In this document: positions 37,401 to 43,900 of the stretch, in pieces | How the letters are laid out: every line of letters begins with the position of its first letter | How positions within the stretch are numbered: the stretch's first letter is position 1 | NCBI GenBank assembly: GCA_029721435.1 | Contig: CM056587.1 | Location: forward strand, 1,191,001 to 1,255,000 | Direction of reading: 5' to 3' | Origin: Gymnothorax reevesii | Taxonomy: Eukaryota > Chordata > Actinopteri > Anguilliformes > Muraenidae | Length of the DNA stretch: 64,000 nt | Translations under genes and position numbers: made by a program | The notes under the pieces: generated by a model | Databases searched by the model: none | What the model was told of the DNA's origin: nothing | What the model saw: the letters and a program-made list of their open reading frames with translations, nothing else

Positions 37401-37537
37401 CATGCGGCGCAGTCTCTCAGCCTCCTGCCTGTAGGAGTCCCGCTCCTCCTCCAAGCTCCGCACGAGGGAGTCCAGCCGAGAGCCCCGCTGTCCGACCTTG
37501 GCCCCTTCACACCTCCGCATCTTCTTTCTCTCTCCGC
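5328..37537 (-). CDS. TSGA10: TSGA10 (testis-specific 10, CEP135-related coiled-coil protein), partial, 9 coding exons
   Basis: Exons on minus, in transcript order: 37537-37323, 36405-36250, 28658-28479, 27900-27823, 25614-25463, 25250-25135, 19507-19353, 19257-19202, 5496-5328. Phases agree at every junction, giving about 420 codons from the ATG at 37520. The peptide is almost wholly coiled coil. Diagnostic strings match vertebrate TSGA10: [12 protein letters not shown] (exon 36405), [15 protein letters not shown] and [15 protein letters not shown] (exon 28658), [12 protein letters not shown] (exon 27900). The first exon resembles the CEP135 segment RLDxxxxxxEEERDxYxxE. The last exon visible ends KARLDQQ, matching the middle of mammalian TSGA10, so the C-terminal third must lie left of the window. 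TSGA10 is known from the sperm tail fibrous sheath and centrosome. All introns are GT-AG except possibly the last exon's donor (CAG|GCGAGC), chosen because it keeps phase 0 at the expected position. The 13.7-kb intron 5497-19201 is mostly mobile DNA. CEP135 is the alternative, but motifs and neighbours favour TSGA10. Confidence 0.88.
5497..6201. other. TSGA10 intron sequence, nothing recognised
   Basis: Starts at the acceptor of the 5496-5328 exon. No repeat family or exon recognised before the LTR at 6202. Confidence 0.3.
6202..6660 (+). mobile_element. Solo LTR-like element, family A
   Basis: Starts TGTAATGTG, ends CCATAACA, and is flanked by a 4-bp repeat TAAG on both sides. Contains TATATAAGG near 6333 and a TTGGGGCC block before the end. 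A second copy in the opposite orientation lies at 19733-20031 and shares most of the first 230 bases. The TG...CA ends and TATA box suggest a solo LTR; no internal region seen. Confidence 0.6.
6841..7440. repeat. Diverged tandem repeat, about 150-bp unit
   Basis: Three units begin GGAGCC near 6844, 6990 and 7146, each followed by GTTGATGAGA(T/C)AAAGCAAA, GGTGATATTTTT and a GTGACCTTGAAAAA-TAGG block. The third unit breaks off into GACGGACGCACG sequence. The tail near 7380-7470 resembles widespread animal interspersed repeats. Non-coding. Confidence 0.5.
7741..8214 (+). mobile_element. SINE3-type SINE with 5S rRNA-derived head
   Basis: The head 7741-7862 is plainly 5S rRNA-like: GCCTACAGCCATACCAC, GAAGCTAAGCAGG, AGTACTTGGATGGGAGACC, covering the pol III internal promoter boxes. 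The body includes GGATGAGACGTTAAACCGAGGTC and the 3' end is (TAAA)n from about 8192. This is the architecture of the fish SINE3 class, mobilised by a LINE partner. The head is diverged from a functional 5S gene (insertion near 7770, changed 3' end), so this is not a 5S locus. Confidence 0.8.
9743..10801 (+). repeat. 5' LTR of the chromovirus
   Basis: 1059 bp, TG...CA. Contains TATATATAG near 10563 and AATAAA near 10746. The sequence AGACAGTGTCT at 10436-10446 is the exact reverse complement of 10804-10814, directly after the LTR. Confidence 0.93.
10831..11682 (+). CDS. Chromovirus Gag (capsid part)
   Basis: ATG at 10831, 30 bases after the LTR. The N terminus is a short coiled coil (residues 1-30, ending [12 protein letters not shown]), then a Pro-rich linker, then a capsid-like region: [63 protein letters not shown]. 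This pattern is typical of sushi-group Gag, also known from domesticated mammalian genes. The zinc knuckle expected at its C terminus is in another frame (from 11616), so a frame change occurs near 11590-11620. Whether that is mutation or programmed shifting cannot be decided here; mutation is likelier because the knuckle normally belongs to Gag. Confidence 0.85.
   Translation: MERKIAQREAELSHQRRQIQELTAALTTLQASLPWAGSSQAPTMPATQPLATAAPVLQPGAEVPQLQPVTYPGPEPRLPPPEWYGGELGFCRAFLTSCEMCFALQPSTIASEPARVAFVLSLLTGRARLWGTAAWQARQPCTTTYQALAEELLRVFDRSKQGRAAGRELLRMRQGRRSVADYAIDFQTVAATSGWSKEALCVVFLQGLSDPVKDRLLFCEIPESSEALVDLALRIDSRLEERAVLFDVLLPLARSNLRVPVVCRLRTSRGGTPPHPLLGRHLP
11616..12302 (+). CDS. Chromovirus zinc knuckle and protease region
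   Basis: The frame contains a CCHC knuckle ([14 protein letters not shown]) near 11742-11783 and the aspartic protease active site [13 protein letters not shown] near 11910-11948. Later protease strings include [17 protein letters not shown]. It is in the same frame as the pol segment that follows, separated only by the TAA at 12300-12302. It would originally have been continuous with Gag and Pol. Confidence 0.82.
   Translation: MSPQDQSRGNATTPSPGEASPMKTGRSRLTQEERQQRRRSGACFYCGQQGHAVRGCPSRQRPLASGGVLVGASTKITSSYHQTCIPVTLTWEGRSCKTTALIDSGAEESFIDARAAAEWGVPLCQLPSPLSISGLGGQPLAKVCYRTSPIQLLASGNHHEQVQLFVTETPRSPVVLGHPWLALHGPVIDWARHEVREWSASCSASCLLESRPSCSAGGPASEGRPDVS
12303..15110 (+). CDS. Chromovirus Pol: reverse transcriptase, RNase H, integrase, chromodomain
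   Basis: 935 codons open to TAG at 15110, following directly on the TAA at 12300. [42 protein letters not shown], catalytic YLDD near 12870. RNase [17 protein letters not shown] and TDHKNLEYL. Integrase: HHCC finger (H...H in [11 protein letters not shown], then CSVCSRAK), Asp in DFVTGLP, Asp in SDRGPQFTS, Glu in [10 protein letters not shown] terminus: chromodomain [15 protein letters not shown] (about 14998-15042), which in chromoviruses directs integration to marked chromatin. The first codon is GTG after the stop, so this segment has no start of its own and must have been read through from protease. Confidence 0.92.
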   Translation: MPPEYHDLAAVFSKSRAVSLPPHRPYDCAIDLQPGTAPPRGRVFALFEPERGAMDKYVRESLAAGIIRPSSSPAGAGFFFVKKKDGSLRPCIDYRGLNKITVRNRYPLPLMSSAFDVIQGAAIFTKLDLRNAYHLLRIREGDEWKTAFNTPSGHWEYLVVPFGLTNAPAVFQNLVNDVLGDMIGRFVYVYLDDILIFSRDKTEHTNHVRQVLRRLLENRLFVKAEKCEFSTTTTSFLGHVISPNHLGMDEEKVKAVVDWPAPKDRKALQSFLGFANFYRRFVRNYSTVEAPLTALTSIKVPFRWTPQAEVTFCELKRRFTTAPILTTPDPAKQFIVEVDASNVGVGAVLSQRSSNDQKVHPCAFFSHRLTPAESNYDIGNRELLAVKLALEEWRHWLEGARVPFLVWTDHKNLEYLRSAKRLTPRQARWALFFDRFNFSLAYRPGSKNTKADALSRRFDASSANGEPSSILPRTCFVNNVCLRIEELVRNAQNGAATPSACPANCLYVPAAARSDVLYWGHSSNLSCHPGVGRTLRFIQRRFWWPKMAAEVRGFVTACSVCSRAKTSHAPPSGLLQPLPIPHRPWSHIALDFVTGLPISHGNTTVLTIVDRFSKSVHFVPLPKLPSAKATADLLIQHVVRLHGIPVDIVSDRGPQFTSHFCKAFCTSLGTSFSLSSGYHPQTNGQTERANQTLETVLRCVCSTNPTSWSTMLPWVEYAVNSHAASASGLSPFECCLGYQPPLFPSQEEEVGVPSAGAFIRQCRRVWLSARRALVRAGKTMKTAADKRRRPAPHYRVGQKVWLAAQDIPLRVESRKLAPRFLGPFPIQRIISPTAVRLKLPSIMRRPHPVFHVSRLRPVATSPLLPPPEPPPPPRLIDGGEAYTVKTLLDCRRRGRGLQYLVDWEGYGPEERSWVPARHILDKGLIRDYHQSHPKP
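15111..15455 (+). repeat. Chromovirus 3' untranslated leader to the 3' LTR
   Basis: 15111-15240 is an imperfect array of AGCCATAGCCC-like units directly after the chromodomain stop; then TTTTG-rich sequence up to the polypurine tract. Non-coding. Confidence 0.6.
15456..16507 (+). repeat. 3' LTR of the chromovirus
   Basis: 1052 bp, near-identical to 9743-10801. It has a short deletion after TTCTTGGC relative to the 5' LTR and otherwise scattered substitutions. Preceded by a G-run polypurine tract at 15444-15452. Confidence 0.93.
17715..18070. mobile_element. Fish interspersed repeat (LINE/SINE 3'-end type)
   Basis: Contains CCGGAGTACCCGGAGGAAAC, GGGAGAACATGCAAACTCC and the end GAGGCAGCAGTGCTAAC, a sequence block repeated widely in fish genomes, recognised from memory. 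No coding frame. Confidence 0.5.
18173..18366. mobile_element. hAT-type MITE
   Basis: 194 bp. Inverted ends CAGGGGTGTCCAA...TTGGACACCCCTG. Flanked by 8-bp direct repeats GCGTGGAC (18165-18172) and GCGTAGAC (18367-18374), one mismatch, which is the hAT target-site length. The interior is itself largely palindromic. Non-autonomous. Confidence 0.8.
18483..19201. other. TSGA10 intron, nothing recognised
   Basis: AT-rich, followed by ordinary-looking sequence up to the donor of the 19257-19202 exon. No repeat ends or exons identified. Confidence 0.3.
19733..20031 (-). mobile_element. Solo LTR-like element, family A, reverse copy
   Basis: Read on minus it starts TGTAATGTG and ends CCGTAACA, matching 6202-6660 over the first part, including TATATAAGGAG. 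It lacks about 160 internal bases of that copy. Flanks TACG/TACC give a weak 4-bp duplication. Confidence 0.6.
20213..21369 (+). mobile_element. Solo LTR, family B
   Basis: 1157 bp, TGTTGTGATT...CCTCACA, flanked by a perfect 5-bp duplication GTGAC (20208-20212, 21370-21374). Contains AATAAA near 21308. Inserted in the 31-bp minisatellite. A related, 3'-truncated LTR abuts LIPT1 at 45613. Confidence 0.85.
21501..22127. other. TSGA10 intron, unidentified repeat
   Basis: Segments such as CAGAAGCCAAAT and CTTCATAATTCAAGATTTG occur twice here (near 21900 and 21982-22050). Related sequence lies inverted near 27165-27232. Probably part of one unidentified repeat family; no coding potential seen. 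Confidence 0.35.
22128..24930 (-). mobile_element. Decayed non-LTR retrotransposon (CR1/L2-like LINE)
   Basis: Read on minus: endonuclease start [20 protein letters not shown] near 24830, further endonuclease at 24400-24620 ([11 protein letters not shown]) and 24300-24380 ([12 protein letters not shown]), a linker, then reverse transcriptase 23450-23034 with [50 protein letters not shown] and, in a shifted frame, FADDTT near 23010. The C-terminal tail [13 protein letters not shown] lies near 22320. The 3' end is a run of ATGTTATG-like repeats (22128-22152). Many frameshifts and stops; inactive. The clade is an estimate from motif style. Confidence 0.8.
23034..23450 (-). pseudogene. LINE reverse transcriptase fragment
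   Basis: 138 codons open, covering RT motifs from the finger region ([12 protein letters not shown]) through the palm motif [13 protein letters not shown] to [10 protein letters not shown]. The catalytic F/YADD lies just downstream in another frame near 23010. A fragment of the LINE 22128-24930. Confidence 0.85.
24945..25050. repeat. Short tandem repeat, about 60-bp unit
   Basis: GGTGAGGTATACGGAATGTG followed by GACTCATGGGATGTGTGGT occurs twice, with partial flanking copies, just after the TSGA10 exon 25250-25135 as read on minus. Confidence 0.6.
25417..25446. repeat. (TG)n microsatellite
   Basis: About 15 TG units in the TSGA10 intron, 17 bp from the donor of exon 25614-25463. Confidence 0.8.
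25640..27822. other. TSGA10 intron, diverged repeats
   Basis: Contains interspersed-repeat-like blocks (for example GTGCCACCTGGTGGCAAAC near 25852) and an inverted relative of the 21890-22060 repeat near 27165-27232. No exon or transposase recognised. Confidence 0.35.
29309..29742 (+). pseudogene. Harbinger Myb/SANT-like (NAIF1-type) gene, first exon, damaged
   Basis: Starts [18 protein letters not shown] at 29309. The SANT-like helices read [12 protein letters not shown] and [15 protein letters not shown]; after a stop near 29488 the frame continues [14 protein letters not shown], then [11 protein letters not shown]. It ends in an acidic tract ([14 protein letters not shown]) with a donor G|GTATGT at 29742-29743; a matching acidic continuation begins near 30499. 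This partner protein normally brings the nuclease to the transposon ends. Confidence 0.7.
29828..30140. repeat. Widespread short interspersed repeat inside Harbinger
   Basis: Begins CCTCCGCCAAGGAGGTTATG and continues with the CAGATTTTGATGAAATTC block, a sequence found in many fish and invertebrate genomes, recognised from memory. Non-coding; class uncertain. Confidence 0.5.
31318..32756 (+). mobile_element. Tc1/mariner element with intact transposase, 5' end lost
   Basis: The right end reads CAACTTCACTGGTTTTGGG up to TTTGTA (32756). The inverted counterpart CCCAAAACCAGTGAAGTTGG should lie on the left but is absent; Tc1-type sequence begins near 31318 (GGAATTTGATGCC) directly against Harbinger sequence. 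The element therefore appears to have lost its left terminal repeat although its gene is intact. It belongs to a very common fish Tc1 family, recognised from memory. Confidence 0.8.
31510..32532 (+). CDS. Tc1-family transposase, intact, 340 aa, DD34E
   Basis: The ATG at 31510 opens [14 protein letters not shown], the usual Tc1 start, and the frame runs uninterrupted to TAA at 32532. Residues about 5-110 form the bipartite paired-like DNA-binding region ([20 protein letters not shown]; second helix-turn-helix around [11 protein letters not shown]), with a basic GRP-type hook RKRQGRKP between. The catalytic triad is visible: D154 (WSDEST), D244 (QQDNAKPH), E279 (LSPIENVW), with 34 residues between the last two, as in active Tc1 enzymes. 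The tail is basic ([16 protein letters not shown]). The enzyme would cut and paste at TA sites. Its own element lacks one terminal repeat, so it could act only on other copies, if expressed. The open frame also extends upstream to 31351, but that part is element 5' UTR. Confidence 0.95.
   Translation: MGRASPLSEHMRELIVKQFKNNIPQRAIARNLGISSSTVRNIVKRLRESGEITARKRQGRKPTSNACDLRSLRRHCIKNRHQCVKDITTWAQEHFRKPLSVTTVRRFICKCKLKLYNAKRKPFINSTQKRRRLCWAQAHLRWTDAKWKSVLWSDESTFQIVFGNSGHRVLRTKEEKNHPDCYRRKVQKPVSVIVWGCVSVQGMGNLHICEGTINAERYIQVLEQHMLPSKQRLFHGRPCLFQQDNAKPHSARVTTAWLRSKRVRVLDWPACSPDLSPIENVWRIMKRKIRQRRPRTVEQLKLYIKQEWERVPPKKLQKLVSSVPKRLLSVVKRKGDVTQW
33617..34844. other. TSGA10 intron, nothing recognised
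   Basis: Between the Harbinger end and the TTAA element. No terminal repeats, exons or known families seen. Confidence 0.3.
34845..35997 (+). mobile_element. TTAA-flanked DNA transposon A with internal exon
   Basis: Left end TTAAAGGAGCAATATGTAAG, right end (inverted) TTAAAGGAGTAATATGTAAG. TTAA targets suggest Kolobok or piggyBac superfamily. It carries an exon-like segment ending at 35336 (see separate entry). About 1.15 kb, no transposase. Confidence 0.7.
35234..35336 (+). other. Exon-like segment inside TTAA element A
   Basis: The frame reads [20 protein letters not shown] then [14 protein letters not shown], ending at a consensus donor (GGCAG|GTAAGA). It is homologous to the segment in element B (38926): both share the IG, W-x2-L, LKTDAE and FLL positions and an identically placed donor. 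It resembles a short domain found at the start of many predicted fish proteins. Whether it is the transposon's own gene or a captured host exon is not resolved. Confidence 0.5.
36509..36843. mobile_element. TTAA-flanked MITE C
   Basis: TTAAAGGTGCACTAATCAAG...inverted TTAACGGTGCACAATACATG, both followed by TTTGTTTACTTT. 335 bp, TTAA on both sides. Lies 104 bp upstream of the TSGA10 exon 36405-36250. Non-coding. Confidence 0.75.
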
Positions 37538-37755
37538 CTGAGCGACACCACAACCAAACACCCTCCCGAGGCTCCGCTCCTGTGCTCCTCGCTCTAAGCT
37601 GCAGGCGTTTCCCTAATGCCGCGTCACAGAGCACAATAACTGAAGCTCCGTCTGACTGTATTTCACACCATAAACATAATTTCCCCTCCACATGCAGTCA
37701 GCTCCATAGGTATTGGGACACTGAAATAATTTTATACTAAATAAACATTAACATG

Positions 37756-38264
37756 CTGCCGGATAGCTCACTCGGTTAAGGCATTGCGCTGCAATGCAGA
37801 GGTGTCTATCACGTCGCGGGTTCGAGCCCCGGCGTACCCACCGGCAGGGGTCGGCAGCTTTTTCAGAGTAGCGCACAATTGGCGAGTGCGCTACAGGGTT
37901 TCAAATTGGGAAGGGACTGCCGGATTTGGGTTAAGAATAACAGCTTTGTTCGTTGCTCCAGCGCCTCCTGTTGGCCAGACGGGCGCTCGTCAGGAAGACT
38001 CTGGGTTTGTTCACGTCCGGGTATCCTCCGCCCTCGTTCGGAACTTACGAGGATTCGACCAATGAGTGTATAAGAATCAGTGGCTGACGGACACGTGCTT
38101 CGGAGAAGAGCCGTGAGCTGTCTTCACTATCCTGAGTTGGCAGCAAGGGGTCGCATACGAGCAAGCTTTGTACATAGTTCACCAATTGGGCATTCCAGAT
38201 TCGGGTGGGATTGGAGATGCCAAATTTATAAAAAATAGAAAAAAAAATAAAAATAAAAAATAAA
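37756..38264 (+). mobile_element. tRNA-derived SINE with perfect 17-bp target duplication
   Basis: The head 37757-37836 contains an A-box (TAGCTCACTCGG) and B-box (GGTTCGAGCCC) and folds like a tRNA with a CCA-like end. Body of about 430 bp, then an A-rich tail (AAAATAAAAA). Flanked by AAATAAACATTAACATG at 37739-37755 and 38265-38281, identical. Not a functional tRNA gene: the arms carry mismatches and it is embedded in a SINE body. Confidence 0.85.
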
Positions 38265-38651
38265 AAATAAACATTAACATGAATATCATGAACATCAGCA
38301 TTAATTGACAGTACAAGCTGTATACATCCAAACTGATAACAGGAATAGGTATACAAACTGTATAAGAAGTACGGCCACTTAAAGCTGCAGTTGGTAAGTT
38401 TTTGAAAAGTTACTTTTTTTCATTTTTGCTAAAACTGTCACTGTCTACAGACAGTATTACATAAAACTAGTACTCTGTAATTTAAAAAGGCTCCTTTAAA
38501 CCCACCTAATGCTCCTACTGCAATTTAAAAGAATCGTTCGGACCGACTAAAAAGAACCAATTAGAGCCAGGATGGTGTCTGACAGCCGTCAAACAGTGCA
38601 CATGCACGCGCTGCAGACAGCCACCTCCCCCTTCCTCCTCAGTTCACGCCA

Positions 38652-38926
38652 GTGCTCAGTCAAGTTCAAATCTCCCAGAGCGGGTTCAAGAGCTTAGAGC
38701 CATCAACCAGGAAAAAAATACCGATACCTCAGTTACCAGAAACGGCACACACGGCTAAGACAAGTAAAAAAGGAAGCCAGAGGAGAAAAGCACAAAAGAA
38801 AGAATTTAACAAAACCCAGGATAAAACCAGAGTGAACATTGGAGTGGATTTTTAAAAGTGGAAGGAACTCCTTGACCTGAAAGGACTAAAAACTGATGCA
38901 GAGTTTGCGACTTTTCTCCTTGACAG
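38652..38926 (+). other. Exon-like segment inside TTAA element B
   Basis: A basic N-terminal stretch (TSKKGSQRRKAQKKEF) leads to TRVNIGVDF, a stop (TAA at 38853), then KWKELLDLKGLKTDAEFATF and LLDR, ending at a donor (GACAG|GTAAAC). The stop shows this copy is inactive. Homologous to 35234-35336 in element A. Confidence 0.5.
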
Positions 38927-39493
38927 GTAAACCTCTGCTTTATTTGTTGGTTCATTTTTGCTTTGCAAATAAGCGAGTTGGCGTCGCTGACATGATCACC
39001 AAACTAACCCCAGCCCTAACCAGCATCAATTCATTTTCACTCTGCAAATAAGCGAGTCAACGTCGCTTACAAGCAAAGTTGCTGTTCGAATAGCCTTAGT
39101 CTTGTAATTGTTACAGTACTCCGCAGTGCATGTGATGTTACGGTGATGTTGCAGTCGAGCTAACGTTAGCTTGTTTCAGATGCTAGGGCTAACGTTACTG
39201 GCGTTGTTTTATTAGAAAGTAGCAGAAAATGTCTTTATGAAGTGACCTGGCAGTCTTATCAGTTGTGTTATTCTCCTTATAAATATGTGTAACGTTTCTG
39301 TGCTCTCACAGCAAAATGCTGACATACATGATTTACTGGCCATTCAGCTGGATTCACGACAGTTTCTGTACTCAAAAAACGGGTAACTTCCTGAAATAAG
39401 TGTGTGCTGGGTTTTTAATGAATACATACTGCTGTAGATTACTTTTCATGTCGACATGATTTATTTCTGCTCGTTTGTTGGCAGGCGTGTCAT

Positions 39494-40233
39494 CCGACCT
39501 GAAAAATCCGGGGCTAATATCCCTCCTTTTTCTGAAAATAATTAATCCTGGCTAATTCTAAATGGGTTTCCGTTATTAACATGTTTTTCAATTCACGAAT
39601 AATCAAGTGGCTATCGAAGAGACGGCTTTTCTTCCTCATGCGATCTTAAAGCGACAAAATAATGGGCTGCATTCAGGACAGAAAAATAATTCAATTATAA
39701 TTAGGTCTATGCACCTGCACTCGGCGACGGCATTTCAGACAAGTAAGTGGTTTTGTCCGTTTACATTTTCCAATCAGACAGCTGTCCATTTTTTTTTCCT
39801 ACGAATTGAGCAACCGTGCCGCAAAAACACAAAAAAAACTTGTTGCCGAAATTCCCTTCATTTGCTGAAGAGTTATGAAATGCCATCGCTGAGTGATCGT
39901 GCATAGACCTAATTAAAATCAAATAATTTTTCGGTACTGAATGTAGCCTATTATTTTGTCGCTTTTATGATCGCATGGGGGACAGAAGCCGTGTCTTCAA
40001 CTGCCACTTGATTATTCTTGAATTGGAAAACGTGTGAATGAAGGAAAACCATCTAGAATCTGCCAGGACTAATTATCATCCCTCGCCACGCGATTAGCGC
40101 GAAGCGGGGATATAGCATTGGGCTCCGTCCGTACGGACACATAAAATTGAGGCGGCGGGGGATATTGCCATGTTAGTGGCGAACACTTGTTTTCAATGAA
40201 AGGAGTGATATTAGCCCCAGAATTCTCAGGTCT
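39494..40233. repeat. Nested palindromes inside element B
   Basis: Outer arms: GGGGCTAATATCCCTCC (39507) against GGAGTGATATTAGCCCC (40201). Inner arms: about 39540-39715 against 39897-40075, for example AATTAGGTCTATGCAC against GTGCATAGACCTAATT. Looks like one foldback element inside another. Confidence 0.55.
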
Positions 40234-40575
40234 AACGACGTGCTGGTTTGTTGGCCAGCAGTGTTGACTGTTCGCAACAGTAACGTCTCGCCTCGGCAAC
40301 TTGGCTGCTTTCATAATGTGAACGTGCAAAATCTCTCCGCAGTTGCATGGATAACAGTTCGCGTGCCTTCGGGTGCACGGTAGCTTTCTAGGGGAGGGTC
40401 TGAGGAGTGCAGTGGAGAGGGAGGGGGAGGGATCTGAAAGTAGCTTTTTTCAAATTTTTGTGCAAAGTCCTCTCTCTCCTCAAAGTTACCAACTGCAGCT
40501 TTAAAACTGCATCACTCTCCAACTACCAAGGAACTACCAACAGACATCCCTACGTTACCCATGAGCACCCTGTAC

Positions 40576-40708
40576 CTGGCTTCCCCGGCTGGTTGGCCAG
40601 GGTGTCCCTCTTCCGGCGCCTGGGGTCCTGCAGTTTTGGCTTGTGTCCTGCTGTCTGACCCTGCTTGTCCCGCAGCTGGTCCAGGCTGCACCGGGCCGGG
40701 GCTCTTTG
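40576..40708 (-). CDS. Candidate upstream coding exon of TSGA10
   Basis: A 133-nt open segment on minus is bounded by a good acceptor (pyrimidine run, then CCCACAG) and a good donor (CCAG|GTACAG). It reads QRAPARCSLDQLRD...ANQPGKP and ends in phase 1. That is the phase needed by the acceptor CGCTCAG|GC at 37537, where it would restore a Gly codon and extend the TSGA10 frame upstream of the ATG at 37520. Local GC content is well above its surroundings. I do not recognise the peptide, and it could instead be a 5' untranslated exon. It lies just left of the TTAA element ending at 40504 as read on minus. Confidence 0.4.
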
Positions 40709-43399
40709 CTGTGGGACGGGGGGGGGGAGGTCAGGCTGAGCTGAGAGCAACCTCTATCAGCATCCCAAAAAAAAAAATAATAATAAGCCTCACTCATTAA
40801 AAATGTATTAAAGGAGCACTCAACCACTTGAACAAAAGATCTTTTCATAAAACTTCACTGTATGCAATAGAAATGTGAGAAGATTTTTGAGATTGGTGCT
40901 CCCTGTGAAAGAGAGAAGGGATGAGGTATTCAGATTCGCAGTAAAGGTAGGGGATGCGCCGTGCGTCGCTTTTCCAGACCTGAAAACTAGGTAGGCGCAG
41001 AACATCCCTTTACTACAATTACTCGAGCCAACTTGTTCTCCGTCATTTTCCTTCATTAGCCCCTGATCAAATGTTAAGGATAATTCACTGACAATTAAAG
41101 ACAGCTTCCTGCTTAACGCAATCTGAGGGTGATTAAATAACAGGCTGTATTCAGTTCGGAGAGACCATTTACTCATAAATAGGCCTGTGCTTGGCAATAA
41201 GTATCTGCAATGGAACTTTCACACAACCTTACTTGCAGATCAGGCCATCTAAACTGTTCCGTGTGATTGTTTAAATTAAATCAAAGACAAAGATTTGAAA
41301 CACCTTTACACAATTTTAAATGAAGCTGATTGAAATGCAACAAATTACACGTCCAAATGAATGATTATCATCTCACCATAACAAGGAGAACTTGGAACAC
41401 CTGGTGAAGTGAAGTGTTTTCAGAAGTGAATGTATTGCTAATTATGAGAAATAACAGAACAAGTCAGGACTAATAATTGTTTTAAAAGGATGTTCTGTGC
41501 ACATCCAATCTTCAGTTCTGGCCAAACTACTGTTGCAAATTACCAAGACAGTTTAGGTCTCGTATTAAAAAATAGGCGTACTGCATGAGATACTGTAATA
41601 CTGTCATGTTATTCAGAAAACACCCGCTACTGCACTCACTGTACCAGAGACGTCAGTTTCGCCCAGTGAGCTTCCGTGGTTTATTCTAGTCTCTATTCGG
41701 GATCCAAAAATGTGGAAGTACAATCTGTAGTTTGATGAACTGCTAAAAAGCCAGAGATTGTCTGCCAGATCATACAGCGGATATTTTCTAATAAATAAAC
41801 AAAATAGTCTCAGTCCAGGCAACATTGGTAAAAGTGAAACATAGTTCATTTCCATATAGCAACCACACTGTAATTATACAAAGCTGGTTGAAATTAGAAG
41901 AGTATCCCATTAACGGTCGAAAGGTCCAGGACCCCCGGAAGAAGGTAAACATGGTCCGTCCCAAGCCAGCTGCACCTCATCAGGTCAGTGCTTAGCTCCA
42001 GTTCCCATAGCATGAAGCCATTCACACTGCACCTCCCCCTGGATGGGATGCTGGTTAATTGCAGGTTACCCCCCCCCAGAACACCTTGTTTTGCCCAAGA
42101 ACACCCCGCAAAAACCGTGGCAAGGACTCGAGCTCAGAACCTTTCGATCCCAACACTAGCACACTTATCCACTGTACCACCATGTCTCCCTTCCGAACAC
42201 GATGTAACCTTAAAATTGCTTTTCAATTAAGACTCCAATAATGACAGGAAGAGGGTTAACTGCACTATCAAATGCTTTGAATAAATGCAAAATTACAACA
42301 AAAACAAGCATAATATGCAGCTTTCCAAGACTAGAGTGGCAGATCACAGTCCTAGAAATATGAAAAGAGCAAACATAGGTTTTGACCGAACCCTGACTCT
42401 GAAATGTAGAGATCGCATGAACAGCATCAAAACTGGTTTGCCACAACAGATCATGATATTAAAGTGATATGAATGGGTAATATTACCAAAGGCCCTTCGG
42501 GAGCTATATTCACCAGGCAGGTGACCTTGGGTCAGAAAATAGTCCATAAACTTCTTGTAACCTCAAGCAGAAACCTGCTTTATCATATACTTCCGTATAA
42601 ATATCGGGAATCTGCACCTGTGATACAGGCGCGAGGCACGAATCCTGTATCACCCGTATCTGCCCGTGGGCAAAATGCCATATCAGAGTATATGATGAAC
42701 AGAACATGATGTGGGCATTTTCGAATGACACCCTGCATCAACCCTCGACCAGTATCAGCCCTCGGGCTTGATACTGGGGTCAAGGGTTGATACAGGGTTC
42801 GATATGAAAATGCTCATGATATTCTCCATTTATCTTACTCTTCCGCACCCTGTCCCATTTAAAGCCACTGGCTAAAACAGTACTACTCCTCCAGCTGGGC
42901 CTGCCCTTTGGGAGCCCCTGGGCCTCAGTAACCCGCCTGTGCTCCTGCTGCTGCTGCCTGTTGGCTGCATCAGATCCAGAACCCGCCGGCTCACCTGCAC
43001 GTCCCCCCGCAGGCCAGGGGCCACATCCGTCCTCTGAATCAGATAAACGCAAACGCGCGAATAAAGAGGCATCATATACGCAAGAGCACTTCTGCACAAC
43101 CACAAATGTGCAAAAGAAAATACATGGAAAAGCACACATACAATGCGCATGTATACATAATATACAATCAGGCGTAGGCTATGCGCTAAAACACATCGGC
43201 ACTCACGACCGCATAATCCCAGGCAGAAAACAGGCAAACAAACGCATGCAGGAACAACCACCCATGATATATCATATGCAGGCAAAAATACACCCAAACG
43301 GGAAAGGACTCAAATGTAACAAAATAAAAATGTGTCCTCTGGGCTATTAAATTGTTCAACGTAATTCACATTCAGCTACCAGTAACTGCACTGAAATAT
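40709..43399. other. Upstream of TSGA10; diverged repeats
   Basis: 41930-42190 resembles a repeat 3' end (CACTTATCCACTGTACCACC). 42590-42800 contains short inverted GTATCA/TGATAC blocks. A 39-nt minus segment 43033-42995 has acceptor- and donor-like ends but no support. No gene recognised. Confidence 0.3.
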
Positions 43400-43900
43400 C
43401 ATAAAAGTTCTTGTATTATTCTGCTCGCAAATGATTCTCCTGTGGTTCCCAGCAGTGGCCAATGCGAGCTCAGGAGGCTTCCGTCTCGTCCATCGGTCTC
43501 ACTCTACAGACCCCGCAGGTCACACTAAGGCAAAGACCGCTTTTATAGCCAATGGCCGGTCAATAGCTGATTGATTGAGTTTACCGGCACTGCACAACAG
43601 CAATGCAAACTTTGCAACAGACCTGCTGACGCGCAAAACATACACGACACTCACCCGCAGCAGCTCAGGAGAGGACTCCGCGGGGACAGTCAAAATGAGT
43701 TTCCTCGCTCTGTTCTAAACGGTTACGGTTGGCATGGCAACGCTCATGCAGCCCTCATGCGAAGCCAACCACACACCCCAGGTCCGTTAACGGTACGCGC
43801 ACATCGCGAAGATGCAAAGCAAAATAACCGACATTAGTGACATAAGTTACAACGCAGTGACACACAAATGACGGTTCACGTTTCCCACACAATGAAAACA
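43400..43900. promoter_or_regulatory. CpG-richer region between TSGA10 and LIPT1, possible bidirectional promoter
   Basis: GC- and CpG-richer than the AT-rich flanks, with a GCCAATGG box near 43549 and several CGCG-type sites up to 43815. It lies upstream of TSGA10 (minus) and LIPT1 (plus). This is inference from composition and position; no transcription start is visible. Confidence 0.3.

Larger units (their letters stand above)
38379..40504 (+). mobile_element. TTAA-flanked DNA transposon B with internal exon and nested palindromes
   Basis: Left end TTAAAGCTGCAGTTGGTAAG, right end (inverted) TTAAAGCTGCAGTTGGTAAC. About 2.1 kb. Contains an exon-like segment ending in a donor at 38926 and a nested foldback at about 39494-40233. 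No transposase recognised. Confidence 0.75.

Noticed and set aside
37757..37836. Functional tRNA gene
   Set aside because: A- and B-boxes are present, but the segment heads a 500-bp SINE with an A-rich tail and target duplication.
42995..43033. 39-nt exon upstream of TSGA10
   Set aside because: Acceptor- and donor-like ends exist, but it is too short, has no in-frame start and no recognisable peptide.
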